Shown piece by piece: positions 23,605-36,326 of a DNA stretch of 64,000 bases (within the stretch, counting starts at the first letter, position 1; each line of letters opens with the position of its first letter). The stretch is from NCBI RefSeq assembly GCF_003590095.1, contig NC_039480.1, positions 11,447,328 through 11,511,327 of the forward strand, given 5' to 3'. The translations under genes and the position numbers were made by a program. Source of the DNA: Trichoplusia ni (Eukaryota; Arthropoda; Insecta; Lepidoptera; Noctuidae). The notes under the pieces are model-generated. The model saw only the letters and a list, made by a program, of their open reading frames with translations. It searched no databases and was not told the DNA's origin.

Positions 23605-24480
23605 AAGGGAAATTAAAAAAAAAATGTTTATTAAAACAAATGCATACCTAATTATAAAATGTATAATTATGTTAAAACACATGTTCTCATACCTACAATT
23701 TCTGTAAACGTTGCCTTTATATCGCATAGTGAAAGCAAAGTAAATTAGTATAAACAGTTGTGTCGAATGACATGTTATTTAAATACGTTTGCATTTTTAA
23801 TTTGATAGTTATTACTGTCACGTGTCAAACGAAAAAAATACTATAGGTAACTTATTTACGTTGCTCTGAGAAATTATGTAAGCAAACCGTAAAAATTACT
23901 TATGTACGAGATATTAAGATTAAATAACAATATCATAATATGAAAAGACTGACCGTTATAATATTATTATAATTAAAAAAGAAAATGGAAATTAGAAAAA
24001 CCTTGCTGTCAAAAATCATCATTACAAGAACTTAGCTGATATATAGTATTTTATTAATTTATTTTCCGTTCCAAAAACGTAAAGGTTTCACTAAATTTCA
24101 CTTCATATCCTAGTTCTTTGAAGTTCCTTAAAGATTGCATAAACCACAACAGCCCTAACTATAGCAACACTTGATTCCGATAGCATTGCCACCTCGCCAT
24201 AAAAATAACAACATTGTTATTTCAAATTTATCTCACCATGTGTAATTCTATTAGATGCTGAAACATTCACATGCGTCAGTCATGCAGCTAGGAATGTAAT
24301 ATTCAAGTAGACGGCGTCTGCTATCATGTGTACTTGGTACCTACTTCCCATAGGAATGTTCATTGGATTATCGTTTCTGCGGAACCTGCCACCTCGCATT
24401 CGTCGCGTCGCGCCTCGTGTCGCGTGACGGATCGCACCGCACTTCTTTAGGGTTGAACCTAATTATTTCCTACTTATATT
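23605..24480. other. Intergenic DNA, no gene seen
   Basis: AT-rich except for a CpG-rich patch at about 24380-24445 (CGCATTCGTCGCGTCGCGCC and neighbours). No coding frame is associated with it. Confidence 0.45.
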
Positions 24481-24646
24481 TTATATGTATGGATGGTTGT
24501 GCCAGCAAAACCACTGAACGGATTTAAACGAAACTTGTGCACAGTTAGTTTATAATCAGGATAAACATATTTTTATCCCAGTTTTATGTTCCTCCGGCAT
24601 CATTTTCGATTTACAGCGGGCGAGTCCGCGGGCACCAGCTAGTTTT
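24481..24646 (-). repeat. Lepidopteran repeat fragment (reverse, CTAGCTGGTGCCCGCGGAC head)
   Basis: On the minus strand it begins AACTAGCTGGTGCCCGCGGA and ends near CATACATATAA. Interior words such as AAACGAAACTTGTGCACAGT (plus strand) are typical of interspersed repeats in Lepidoptera. Confidence 0.6.
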
Positions 24647-25260
24647 ATTACATTTAACCTGTACTGTCCCACCCTATTACCTGAGTTCGACTCGAGCTTT
24701 TTGCAGAATGCTAAAAAAGTCGTCTCAACCCTTATGGCATGATCCTGAACTCTACCAGCCCACTGTGAATTTGGTATGCGAAAGACATGCCCAGTTTTTT
24801 TAGCAAAATAATTTCAGTGGCTAATTGTTCACTAATCATTGATTGCTATCTCATCGAAAATATATATATTGATAAAATAATACGTAATTGAGATTAAGTG
24901 TGAGTGTGTGTGGACTTGACCTTATTAGTACAAGATGATTATTCTGATAACATATATTGAAGTGATGTTATAATTTTCAAATGATGTTTACGCGTTAATA
25001 GGCTAAAGAAACAATAAAATGTCAAAAAATTGCCAAATATAAGTTAAATAGATCGGAGCAGCCCTATAAGTATACAGTCGGCTCATGGGCCGACGGATTG
25101 ATGGAGGAATTACGTGGCTAACATCCACCAAAATGATTGATAACCGTCTTGGGATAGGGCATTATTGTAAGATCCCTGATAAGCGTTTAGTTCGATACTT
25201 GATTCCCATACTTGTTCACTCCCCACACTTCTCTGAATATTCACATAGTGTGCAAACCAC
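24647..25260. other. Intergenic DNA, no gene seen
   Basis: A 63-codon frame at 25085 runs into the next repeat and is not supported. Nothing else recognised. Confidence 0.5.
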
Positions 25261-25427
25261 TCTATCTAATATATAAAATTATCGTGTCCGTACGAAATTG
25301 AAACCTCCGAAACGGCTCGACCGATTCTCATGAAATTTCATGTGCATATTGGGTAGGTCTGAATATCAGACGACTACGTTATGGACGACAAATATGGCAT
25401 AACAACATTTGCTGGGGCAGCTAGTAG
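25261..25427 (-). repeat. Lepidopteran repeat (reverse, CTAGCTGCCCC head)
   Basis: On the minus strand it starts ACTAGCTGCCCCAGCAAATG and ends in ATATATTAGATAGA. Plus-strand CCGAAACGGCTCGACCGATT and ATGAAATTTCATGTGCATAT match the order seen at 22524-22750. Confidence 0.7.
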
Positions 25428-25939
25428 TCTATAAAGAAACATATTTTTGAAAGGCGTATTTACGTCGTTCTCTGCAATCTTCCTTCGACGCATAATCTTC
25501 AAAACGAGCTGCAATAATCACACGTAATTGACGACAAGCGTCGTTACGATAGACTCTTGTACACAATTATTACGAACATAACCATTTACAATGGCCATGG
25601 CATAAGGAAGCCATGCATCTATAACAAATATATTTAAATATATTTGTATTTCAGAATTAGAAATAATATTACTTCAAAAAGTGAGGACTTACGTTAAACA
25701 AGATATATATTTATTGTTATCTACAAATCTGGTAATTAGATTGTTTTCCTCAACTTTAACGCTTTATCTTAACCTATTACTTATTTTTTGTAATTATCGG
25801 TGTTTCAAATTATTATTATGTCTAAATCTAAACAGTCCCAAAACAAGATACACGAGTTGTGACTCAGTTTATCATAGCTAGCCTTAGAGCAGATGAACAA
25901 AATAAATTGTTACCAATAAAGTTAAGGTTAAATTAAAAA
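25428..25939. other. Intergenic DNA, no gene seen
   Basis: AT-rich, with only a Leu/Tyr-rich chance frame at 25681-25881. Confidence 0.5.
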
Positions 25940-26240
25940 TACCGACAAAAACTAGAAACTGCATCCAAATCGGTTTTCCCGTTTAGGAGCTACGTTGTCA
26001 ATGACAGACACACGTACCGGTGAAACTTATAACACTCCTCTTAGAAAGGAGTTCGTGATCTTGAAATGAGTAAACCAAATTTGGCAGAACATGTCTAAGA
26101 ATAAGGATGGTTGCATCCTCTTTCAAATAAAAAAGTCCACATTCAAATCGGCTCATCCGTTTTAGTCCTACTTTGCCACAGACAAACACACACACATAGC
26201 GGTCAAAGCTATAACAGCCCTCTTTTTGCGTCGGGGTTTT
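25940..26240 (+). repeat. Two tandem 3' ends of a lepidopteran repeat
   Basis: Two related blocks follow each other: one with CATCCAAATCGGTTTTCCCG and GACAGACACACG ending ATAACACTCCTCTT (about 25950-26045), the other with CATTCAAATCGGCTCATCCG and GACAAACACACACACA ending AACAGCCCTCTTTTTGCGTC (about 26125-26235). Each has the same order of words: primer-like CAAATCGG, a GACA-CACA run, then ATAACACCCCTCTT-like. Confidence 0.65.
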
Positions 26241-28565
26241 GAAAGTCCCGTGTCACATAATATTGGAAACAAACATAATATTTTAGTATCTCTTTTGTAT
26301 TCTCGTTTGCGGGCAATTTTATTAATCATGACCGTTTGTCACGTTGCGCAAAAAACCGTCAGTTTTTGTGTCTCAGACCATTCCGTCCCTGTCAGACGCA
26401 ACGCATTGAAACGTACAACGTAAAACAATAGCAATTTTTAATGATAAGCGATATGACTGAAAGCGGTTAATCATGGATTCGTCATATATGATAATAAAAA
26501 AAACTGTTCGTTATCAGTTCATGGTCAATATCCTTACTATCGTTTCAAACATTTCGGCAGCACGAGTTACGCCAGCAATTATTAGTGTATGAGTTTATTT
26601 ACATCACGTGCTCGCTTCTGCGAGAATGAAATAACATTATCCAATCAGTCGTATTGTTGTGGAAGCCTCTTGTTACGTGTTATTGCAATCACTCAGCAGT
26701 CTCTAACTCGAATACTAAATTACTTATTCGCTTCAACAACCAATTACATCGTTTTATGGATTTATGCAGAAATAGGTAGGTAATACGCATATTGTTATAT
26801 CTTAGTCCACAACGTCAGAGCAAAATTAGATATCGTTCATAAGGAAGTAGTTATTCAAGGTTGTTTGATATTAAACAATCGTTTTTATATAAAACAAATA
26901 ACCGTTTGATTGAATTTAAATGCTTAAAATAAGTAGACGGAAATGTGTAACTACATAGTACATGTTCCGTTGGATGATGGCATATTCCCCGTCCCCATTA
27001 AACTGATTAGATGTTTATACGCAGAATTATGTCTTATTACGTACATCATGTATTATCTAAAATTGCGTATTACGTGAACAGTATATTACAGAGATAATGT
27101 TTCGATCACGGCCGACATAAACCCGGCATTGTCAAAGATGTGCAAAACACACAAGGGTTAATGGAAGTACTCAGTCCAATCTGGCCGAATAATTGGTTGG
27201 GCCCACCTGCCGGGGAACAAAGAGCAGCAGCTTCGTCGTTCACTAGAGGTTTATTGGCAAGCGATGTAACATACCATCGCAAATTAACACTCCCGACCTC
27301 AATATTACCGAAGAACACGGCCAACGCCTTATGTCCGAACTACACACTAATAACTAATTTTCTCCCTGAACCCACCACTCAAGGGGTAAATTGACAGTAA
27401 TAGATTTGTTCCCTCCCTTTCTTACTCCTTTGTAGTAAAATTGCTTCAACACTAAGATATACGGGTTATGTTATTCTGTTGTTCGTTGATTGTTTGGAAG
27501 GCCTCATCTACTAAGAGTTCGCCAAGTTTAATTATTTTCTTACTATCATGTACTGAGGGATTACTTATGAAAGTTGTTTCAAATATTTTGTGGGCGTTTT
27601 GGTAGTTCTAACTAAATATTACGTAGGAATGTTGGCGGTTTCTCGAAACATTGTTTATTATTTCGGCAATAATAGCCATCGATTCTTGTCGGCCCTTTAT
27701 ACATAAGATCTACATTGGCCTTTTGTTTTTCGGCGGCCATGTTTAGCGGCCAGCCTTTATTAGGGAATTGGAAGTGTGCGACACAAAGGGTCTTAAATTA
27801 AATCAACTACCCCAATATTCCCTGCAGGAGTGCTTTATAGGCTGGGGGAATGTAGAGCCTTGTAACCGCTGACTTACCGACTCCATATTGAAGTCTGGCT
27901 TGACAACATAAAACGTGGAATGAACGGGTCGGTAGACGAACTATTTTCGCTTTTCTATCAAAATAGAAATGGAACATTACGCTGAAGTAAATTAACTTGA
28001 ATCCTTATTTTTCAAATGTGCTGTGTTCCGTTCCTCCGTTAATACAGCGTCGCAAGCAAACTATAGACAATGTAGCAAAGTTTGTCTCTCATTTTATTGT
28101 TCTATCATGTTTCGAGAAAGCTACCGGGTGCTCCTACATAAACTGTTTCTTTTACTTTGTATTGTTTATACAACAAATATTTACGAGTTCATGAAAACTC
28201 ACGAACTTTTTATGTACTGGTACACGACACTTTACTTTCGATAATATTATTAGAAATCCGTTTTTATGAATAATTATGAACCGAAAATAATTTTTCACTA
28301 TCTGCTCCAAATCGGACGATGTTGAAACCTTTAAACTGAACTTTGCTTATTGGTCATTTAATTTTAGCTATCATTTGAAAAATAAATTGGCTAACCTTTC
28401 TTTATGTTTACGTTCAATTAAGATGAGGGTCAGTCATTGACCATTACTATTATAAAATCGTTAATTGTTATAACCTTGTCATATTAAACACCAATTACGA
28501 AGGCGTTTATCTCGTGAAATCGAAAATCTAACTAGAAGTTCAAATGTTTTTCTTTTTGTTCTTAG
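26241..28565. other. Intergenic DNA upstream of the SLC26 gene
   Basis: No protein-coding exon recognised. Overlapping open frames on both strands at 27106-27394 (72 and 84 codons) lie in a GC-richer patch but match nothing I know. The 5' untranslated exon and promoter of the SLC26 gene probably lie here or further left; I could not place them. Confidence 0.4.
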
Positions 28566-28578
28566 GTAGAGCATCATC

Positions 28579-28779
28579 ATGTCATCGCCGTCTAAACATC
28601 GGTCTAAAAGACAGACTCGCTGTAAGCGCCTGCTACACAAACGGCTGCCCATAACAAAATGGCTCCCGGAATACAATTCAGAGAAGGCTCTGGCAGATTT
28701 GATTGCGGGCATCACAGTGGGGCTTACGGTGATACCACAGGCTCTAGCGTATGCGACACTGGCTGGGCTAAGTCCACAG
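28579..28779 (+). CDS. SLC26A11: SLC26A11-like exon 1 (N-terminus, TM1)
   Basis: 67 codons, phase 0 at its end (CAG|GTAAGT). A basic cytoplasmic N-terminus (SSPSKHRSKRQTRCKR) is followed by LPEYNSEKALADLIAGITVG and TVIPQALAYATLAGLSPQ, the conserved first membrane segment of SLC26 proteins. The exon itself starts at 28566 after TTCTTAG; the ATG is the first in frame, and the short basic leader fits a cytosolic start. Confidence 0.92.
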
Positions 28780-29662
28780 GTAAGTCATATTTAGATACTG
28801 AGATACTAAAATTATTACTGTGTTCCACTTTTAGTAAAGCTAGAATGGTTTCCTTTGCAAATTATTTTAAGTATTATTTCATTTCCATTCATGCATTGCA
28901 TTATACTACTTATTGCATTTCAAGTTTCTTGCGATCGGAAATGTGACAACAGTCGACATTTAGTAGTACAACTTTTTCTTTGCATTACTCTGTACCAGAA
29001 ATCGTAAATTCCTTTTTACGTCACATGGATAGCGTCGCAGGTAAAAGTCGATCTACTTCGAAAGATGTCCCGATTTTTAGGGTGCAATGACCGGGTCATT
29101 TGGAGTAAAAAGGTCGTTTGCAAGGAAACCGCCAAAAAACCTGAGCACGTATTGCAAACATAAGGTTTACGTAATGTGAAATAATGTCATTTTGAGTTCA
29201 GAGCTTTCGAATCCGATCATTCATGTGTGATACGTTTTATGTTTGGACAATTTAGCAATACCATTAAATGATAAGAATATTGTTTCATACATATTAAAGT
29301 AGAATTTGCATTTAGGATATTCTCATGAAACTTGACAGCACCATTACAATAGATTGATCATAAGTGACGAAATTTAAATTACATTTATGTCTGATTCTTA
29401 TAACAAAGGGGGTAGATGAAACAACAGTCGAGGTTGTGCACCTACTGCTTTGTTTCCACACATACGAATCAATCACTGATCTATACCAATCGAGCATAAG
29501 ATTTTAATTAACGCTCAAAAACTTGCTATGTTTTTTCATTAGCATTTGACACACCTTATAAAAACTATGTCCCTAGTGCATAAAATAACTTTGTTATATT
29601 TTTCCCTACACCTGTAGACCTACAGGTAGTAAAATAGGCGTTGACAGTCATAAACTTTTCAG

Positions 29663-29858
29663 GATGGTCTCTACTCGTCATTTATGGGGTGTTTCGTCTA
29701 TATAGTATTCGGGTCCTGCAAGGACATAACCTTGGGCCCGACGGCGTTGCTGGCGCTTATGACATACCAACAAATACAGGGCAGGAACAATGATTATGCG
29801 GTGCTACTATGCTTCTTGTCTGGCGTAGTACAACTTATAATGGGAATATTACATTTAG
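29663..29858 (+). CDS. SLC26A11: SLC26A11-like exon 2 (TM2-TM4, sulfate transporter signature)
   Basis: Acceptor CTTTTCAG, donor G|GTAAGT (phase 1). Encodes DGLYSSFMGCFVYIVFGSCK, the SLC26 signature region, then DITLGPTALLALMTYQQ and a hydrophobic segment YAVLLCFLSGVVQLIMGIL. The first codon is GAT (Asp), where the family signature P-x-Y-G-L-Y normally has Tyr. Confidence 0.92.
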
Positions 29859-30970
29859 GTAAGTCTTCTTTGCTATATTTTTTTTGCCTAAAACAATGTT
29901 ATGTGTGAGTCATGAATATAAATTTTCTTTTCTAAATGGAAGTTCGATAGTAAAACGTGCGTGCAATAGAATTTGAACACAAACTGCATTATGTATATTA
30001 TTTTATCTATTTGCACAGACGTTTACTGAATGCGTCGAAGACACGATACATGGCATTATATTCAACTGTATACGTAATTATTATAATTATATCCTGTACT
30101 AACCAAGGCCGGCGTGCAATACATATTGAAAGTGAGAGCACCGTTATACCCATTCGTTCAATTCGATATTACTATAACAATACGGTACATTTCTAATTTA
30201 TACAAATGGAATATGAATTTCGGTTAAATTTAAATCTTATATACAGTTAAAACCCGCCATTAAAATTAAATTGCTTTGCCCTTAAACCGCACACTATCAC
30301 ATCATAACGTATTATTTATCGTTTTCAATGTGTTTGTGCGAGTTGTTATCAAGCCGACTCAATGATTTTCCCTTTGTTATCTCCAAATTGAAGTTCGCTA
30401 CCTCGGTTCGCAATTCCATACGTAATAGTAACATTTACAATGCGTCCTCAATTATCCTCACTAGCTAGTTCATAACTAGTGTATACTTTAGTTTGCGAGC
30501 TTATCTCACTATCATTATCCAATTTCCATTCAGCTGCGGGTATGGGATCTGTTTCATTATTCACCGGCGTTTGCTTAATTTGATCTCCTCTTTCGTAACA
30601 ACGCAGGCACAACCTTCCTTTTAATTGTCACTCAGTTGTGTCGGTGGATTAACTTCATTTGTTGTTTTATTATTCAAGCTTTAATTAATCTTGTTAAATG
30701 AGGTTAACAGCACAATAATCAAGTTTATTATCTTCATAAATAATAATACTATTAAGTTAAAATTTTAATAAAAAAAAACGTTCAAAATCAGTAACATTAT
30801 ATATTCCTTTTATCTATTAAACGTTTGACAAAAAATACAAACTTTTCTCTTAAATGCTAGTTTAAGCTAATGAACCAATAAAGATCCTCATATTTTTATT
30901 AATGTGCCTTGTGCAGATCCAAAAAAATAGTACGACCCTATGTTTTTCTAATTCATCCTTTTGTTTTCAG

Positions 30971-31110
30971 GTGTTCTGATAGACTTTATATCAGTACCGG
31001 TGACTGTTGGTTTTACCTCAGCCACGTCTGTCATCATCGCTGTGTCGCAGCTTAAAGGACTTTTAGGTCTCCAATTTAGATCTGGTGGTTTCATAGATAC
31101 AGTTAAACAG
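30971..31110 (+). CDS. SLC26A11: SLC26A11-like exon 3 (TM5)
   Basis: Acceptor TTGTTTTCAG, donor CAG|GTAATT. Completes a Gly codon from exon 2 and encodes GVLIDFISVPVTVGFTSATS followed by VIIAVSQLKGLLGLQ. This matches the FIS-P-VxGFTSA block of the family. Confidence 0.93.
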
Positions 31111-31864
31111 GTAATTTTTCTTTTACACATATTAGCCTATGCTGGTAGTGAGATCGGTGATCAATAACTTGGACGAGGATTGTTTCATTTTGATTTTGAA
31201 TGAAAAAGATAGGGTAAGACCGATGGAATAAAAATATAAGTAAAAATCTTTTTACACGAAGCAACTTAATTCATCAGCGACGTGCTTTTGCCTTGCGTCA
31301 AGAGCGACTCAGTCGTCTTAAAGATTCCAGTTCCTTCACATGAAACAATGCAACTACAAAATACATTGAGCTATGAAAGTGAAATCACAAAAAACTACAA
31401 AAATCCAAACAATGATTTTAAAGAATGGTTGACTCTTAAATATTTTTGCTCTTTATTACAATACGGTTAGGTCATTTGATCAATCGATATTAAAGAGGTA
31501 GTAACACTTTGACATGATGTCGAAAGCCTATTGTTCCATAATTAATATTGATCACTTTGATGGAACTGAACTTTAATTGATGGATGTTCATTAAACATCC
31601 TATCCCACGTTCCTGCTTATATGAAACTACTATACAGACTATTTTGGTTTTCAATGTAAATTAATATGTGATAGGTTAAGGGGTTTTAACGTCAAAATTG
31701 AATGATGCAGCAGTACTATTTAACATTTTGCTGATGCAGTGTGGGACTAAAGCAATGCGCAGTGTGTGCAAGTGTAAGATTGCTGTGTATTCAAAAATCG
31801 ACTTTCTGGATGTATAATTATGATTTAGATTCCTGGATTTACCAAAATGTAATTTTTGTTTCAG

Positions 31865-31945
31865 GTGATAACCAATATTCCAAATGCAAGGATAGCTGAC
31901 AGTACCTTAGGTATATCTTGTATTGTGTTACTTCTAGTTATGAGA
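31865..31945 (+). CDS. SLC26A11: SLC26A11-like exon 4 (TM6)
   Basis: 27 codons, phase 0 at both ends, acceptor TTTGTTTCAG and donor AGA|GTAAGT. Encodes VITNIPNARIADSTLGISCI and VLLLVMR. It is too short to stand out as an isolated frame but fits exactly between exons 3 and 5. Confidence 0.88.
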
Positions 31946-33013
31946 GTAAGTATTTTTTTGTTTATTTATTTTTCCATCAACAAGCGTCTCATCCTGCTCG
32001 CACATGTGTAACACTCATTTACGAAACATACGCTTGACGGACGGTGATATACAAACTAGAAAAAACTACGAAGTATTCTTTCTAGTAGCTTAATACCTTT
32101 AATAAGTGCTACAAACAAAAGGTTAATGACAATAGACTAATGTATTATAGAAATAAAAGAAATTTCGATGACGTTTAATACTTTCAGTTTAATACAAGTG
32201 TATTCTTAACATTGTTAAACTTATACTTAATTTGGTTACCAAATGTTAAGTAATTAAAAATATTGGTACCACGTTTTTACGATACTTAATTAATTTTTGT
32301 TAGTAAATATATTTTCACCTCTACTGCATATAATACAGCTATTTATTTCGGAATCTTCCTTATTTTTACTAACAACACAGCATCAATACGCATTTGGATG
32401 CTAAACTGGCATAAGTGTTTTAGAAACTATTATTTCGTGCTTAAGGTTCAAATTCCATTGCCATCTATGTACCTTAAAAAAAACTAATAAAAACGAATTG
32501 AATTTCATGTCTACGCTCATTACATTAAGGTGTATGATGTCAAATAAGAAAATATTTCGCCCTGACAATCTGCTAGGATCTCTAGACTCTTTAATTTCGT
32601 TCTTTTATTAGCTTTTAAAAGAAAAAAGGAATTCGTTGAATTCTGTCTAGACTTTGCATTGTTGAATATTCTTCACATTTGTCCAAGCAAAGACAGGCAA
32701 CAAAAAAGCGTCTGTTGATTACACTCCATACGCCATATTTAAATGTTATATCAACGTACAATAATTGGCTATGCATGCTTGTCATACAATTGTTTAAAAA
32801 ATATGATATTGTATACCTTTGTAAACTGAAATAACCTTGGTGGGGAAAGGTTGTCTGTCCATGAAAGATAGAATGTATACTCAATACACGTGAGTTTACT
32901 TAGTATCGCGAGATATATTACAGCATAAGAGCTATATAGCAAGCTTTAAGGCTAACATGTGCATGTAGCTTATTTTCGTATTTTTTATTCCGTTTTTTCT
33001 TTTTTATTACTTA

Positions 33014-33267
33014 CAAGCTGTTGCCCGCGACTTCGTCCCCGTGGGTAGAAGATATAAGTTATGATTTAGGTATACCTGCCCGGTTTTTTTCACACTTTCC
33101 ATTATATCTTAGCTCCTATTAGTCGCAGCGTGATGGTTTATAGCATAAAGCCTTCCTCGATAAATGGTCTATTCAACGCAAAAATAATTTTTCAATTTGG
33201 ACCAGTAGTTCCTGAGATTAGCGCGTTCAAACAAACAAACTCTTCAGCTTTATATATTAGTATAGAT
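33014..33267 (+). repeat. Lepidopteran repeat, CTAGCTGTTGCCCGCGAC family, in SLC26 intron 4
   Basis: Head reads CAAGCTGTTGCCCGCGACTT (one change from CTAGCTG), body contains GTAGTTCCTGAGATTAGCGC and tail TTTATATATTAGTATAGAT. Same orientation as the host gene. Confidence 0.78.
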
Positions 33268-34499
33268 TTTCCTTATTAGATACGTGCATTAAATAATAAA
33301 CCTTAGCAGCTTTGCATTTGCCTTCTGAGTGGTTTAAAGCCTATATATACATATATATGTAGGTTTTTTATCTTATTTTTTCTCGCGGAAGACTCCGCGC
33401 TATATATAATTCTTTGGTTTCCAATAACCCACCTGAAAGTCACATAAGACCAAATGTTATGTCTATGAACCCAAATTGATGTCTTACAAATTGCTTTCAA
33501 ATTGTCAATTTTTACTCAAACAATTGTTTTGTCAGGCTGTTGTTTCACGATCAATGTTTTGTGTTTGCATTCCTTTGTGAACTCTACAATAGCACTTAAT
33601 TTGATGCCAGCGAACTTGGCTCTTGTTTGCCGGTCACAGAACGTGATGTCGATCCACAAATGTTTCTATAACACAATTCATAATAAGTACACGATGAGAT
33701 AAACATATGAAAGAGCTGTTTGTCGTATTCCTTATAAAATGGAAATATACCAATAATTGTTTCAATAACACGTGATGGGTATGAAATAATCGACGAATTA
33801 TTCCATTATTAAAATACGTTTTTAATTTAATAAAACTGGTAGGAGAAAAAGTGTTTTTGTTGATGCAAAATGAAAATTCGTTCCAAATTGTTTAAATATT
33901 TTTGACCTTTCGTATCTTTTAGCATTTAATTTCTCTATAATTGTTCAAGTGTTTAGCTGTATATTCAATATATTACTTTTATTATGTAAATTGACATACA
34001 ACTCGTTATGCTAATTTCAAAAGAACTTTCTTCAACTTTTGCTTCGTCACGTTTCTTCTTTTGTTTTAGTTTCACGCGAATATTGAGGTTGTTGCATTGT
34101 CTTTTTAATGAAGGAAATAAACAATTTTGGGAGATTACGTTAATTTAATTTTTGGGATTGTTTTGAAATCCCATTGTTTTTTTTTTTGTTGGTAGGAAGT
34201 TGGGTAATTTTGTTTGTTTTAAGAATGTTACTTCCTTTGACCTACCTCATCTGTTTTAACCAGAGTAGGTATGCATTTATTTAGTCATACTTAATCCCTT
34301 AGTTCGTCATTAAAGTTATGCATCAACACGATGGTAACCTTAGCGTGGCATTTCTATCGTACAGGTGGTCTAATGGGCTAATTCGTTTAAAATATTGATA
34401 GAAGAGATGTTACTATCTGAATATATTCGTCTCTTTCTATGACAAATGCTAACTCGTACCTACACGTATTATCATTCAAAAATTTACTTTTTATTTCAG

Positions 34500-34663
34500 A
34501 AAATCAAAGACATTAACCTGCCTCCGAGTGCGAAAGGTTTAAAGAAAACTCTTTGGTTGCTGTCGACGTCGAGAAACGCGATCGTTGTGATAGGCTGCTC
34601 CTTGGCAGCTTTCTTCTTCGAGAAATACTCCACACAGCCTTTCAAACTAACAGGGACTGTTAA
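34500..34663 (+). CDS. SLC26A11: SLC26A11-like exon 5 (loop and TM7)
   Basis: Acceptor TTTATTTCAG, donor AA|GTAAGG (phase 2). Encodes KIKDINLPPSAKGLKKTLWL, STSRNAIVVIGCSLAAFFFE and YSTQPFKLTGTV. The ARNA/RNAIVV region precedes a membrane span in SLC26A11-like proteins. Confidence 0.92.
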
Positions 34664-34917
34664 GTAAGGAATATTTTATTAATTCTTTTGCGTTTTGTTG
34701 CCTTATTACATTGAATAATGTTAATGAATTTTATAATTTAATAGCTGCTTACCAAAAGTGTCATGTATTCAGTCTCTAACATTTTACTCTTGATATAAAT
34801 GTATAATTCAGAGTTGATAAAAAAAAATCATAATAAATTTACTTAAAAATATGAATTATGTTGTATTACTCATAGTGTAATAATAGTAAGTAATAATAAT
34901 TACCATTTTTAACCCAT

Positions 34918-35186
34918 GGAACTGGTCCATATAACTTATCATATATGTATATTATAGCCTAATTGTTCTTACACACATTCTTGCAATAGTTTTGTATCTA
35001 CTTTGGATTCTTCATGCCTGTTCTCCCATAGCGCGGAGGTGAATAATCCCTAGTAGATGCCCCATCACATTGTATATTAAAGTTCTCAAGAAGGCCTCTG
35101 CACGTTAGACCTGTGTCGCCGTTTACGCCTTTAAAAAGGATCGGGTCTCTTCTCATGAAGTTAGCGTGAATGAAAAGACATACCAT
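34918..35186. repeat. Interspersed repeat, copy 1, in SLC26 intron 5
   Basis: Matches 38609-38880 in the same orientation. A core of about 55 bases including GTAGATGCCCCATCACATTG is identical; the flanks differ by scattered substitutions. A minus-strand frame covering the repeat encodes ANFMRRDP... to ...MKNPK in both copies. I do not know the element family. Confidence 0.75.
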
Positions 35187-35482
35187 TTTATAAGAGGCTT
35201 AGAAGTGATTTGTATGTGTATGTGTATGTGAGTGGTTTTTAAACTACACAACACATCTCTACACAACTTCTATGTAAAAACATCTTTACAAATCACCTCT
35301 TTTACCAATTTCAAACATGTATTATCTTTTCCGGTTTAGTTAAACTGACCAACACTGCTTCAGAAAATCGATGAATTACACAATAATTAGTATACTTAGT
35401 GTGTCAGATATAAAATGCCAACACACGTACTTGAAAAACAAAACCGCTTACACTACCTAACAAATGTTTCATCATTTTCCAG

Positions 35483-35640
35483 AGACGGTCTTCCCTCCAT
35501 AAGACTACCTCCGTTCTCCACGGTGTTGGAGGACGGGCGCGAGGTCGGCTTCATCGAGATGTGCTCAGACCTCGGCTCTTCTATATTCATAGTACCTGTT
35601 ATCGCCGTACTCGGCAACGTAGCTATAGCTAAGGCTTTCG
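35483..35640 (+). CDS. SLC26A11: SLC26A11-like exon 6 (TM8)
   Basis: Acceptor TTTTCCAG, donor G|GTAAGT. Encodes DGLPSIRLPPFSTVLEDGRE, then a hydrophobic stretch with DLGSSIFIVPVIAVLGNVAI and AKAFG. The G-LP-x-x-PPF motif is typical of the family. Confidence 0.93.
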
Positions 35641-35820
35641 GTAAGTGTCAAACAGAAATCGACCTTATGTTGTATAGACAAGATTTGATTTGCCGCTGTC
35701 GCCGTTTTGTCTGAGGATTTATCGTTAGCTAATATCATTTTTGTCACCCATCCAAATGACAAACTTTTGTCAGTGTAGCTTAACCATAGTAAATGATCTT
35801 TAGTTTCCATTATTAAAGTT

Positions 35821-35867
35821 AGTTATTTTTTGGTAGATAGTTACAAACTATCTACCAAAAAATAACT
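35821..35867. repeat. Perfect inverted repeat (22-bp arms, 3-nt loop), SLC26 intron 6
   Basis: The arm at 35821-35842 is the exact reverse complement of 35846-35867, with ACA between them. Arm content includes TTTTTTGGTAGATAGTT. It would form a strong hairpin in RNA or single-stranded DNA. No flanking transposon feature is apparent. Confidence 0.9.
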
Positions 35868-36326
35868 CTCAAGTCTCTTTCTTTCTCAACTCTAACAAAT
35901 CCAATGGAATTAATTTAAGATAATCAATAATTAATTAACAGTAAATAAAATCGCATTGGGCTCGGATACAGATGTCAAAATCTAGCAAGAAATATATATT
36001 TAAATTTACATAAAGGAAACAAGGGTGGCGTGCACTTAATGCTATAATTAATACGCACAAGTTTAAACCGCTAATTACAATTATTTTTAACAAATTATGC
36101 AATTAAACAAAAACAATTTATAGTACTAATTTTTATACCTAATAAATTATAAATTATGCCCTTCGCACACGCAACTCAAGTCCTTATAACCCAACTAGAT
36201 CCACTTCAAATTCTTAAGCTAAGTTAGCGAGCTACATGTTAAATAATAAATGGCTTTTATAAAACAACGATTATAACAACATGATCCCGGACAATTATTT
36301 ATAATTGATGGTTATGCAATATTATA

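Noticed and set aside
27106..27394. Overlapping frames on both strands in a GC-richer patch
   Set aside because: Both strands look equally open, which suggests composition rather than coding. I could not tie them to a family.
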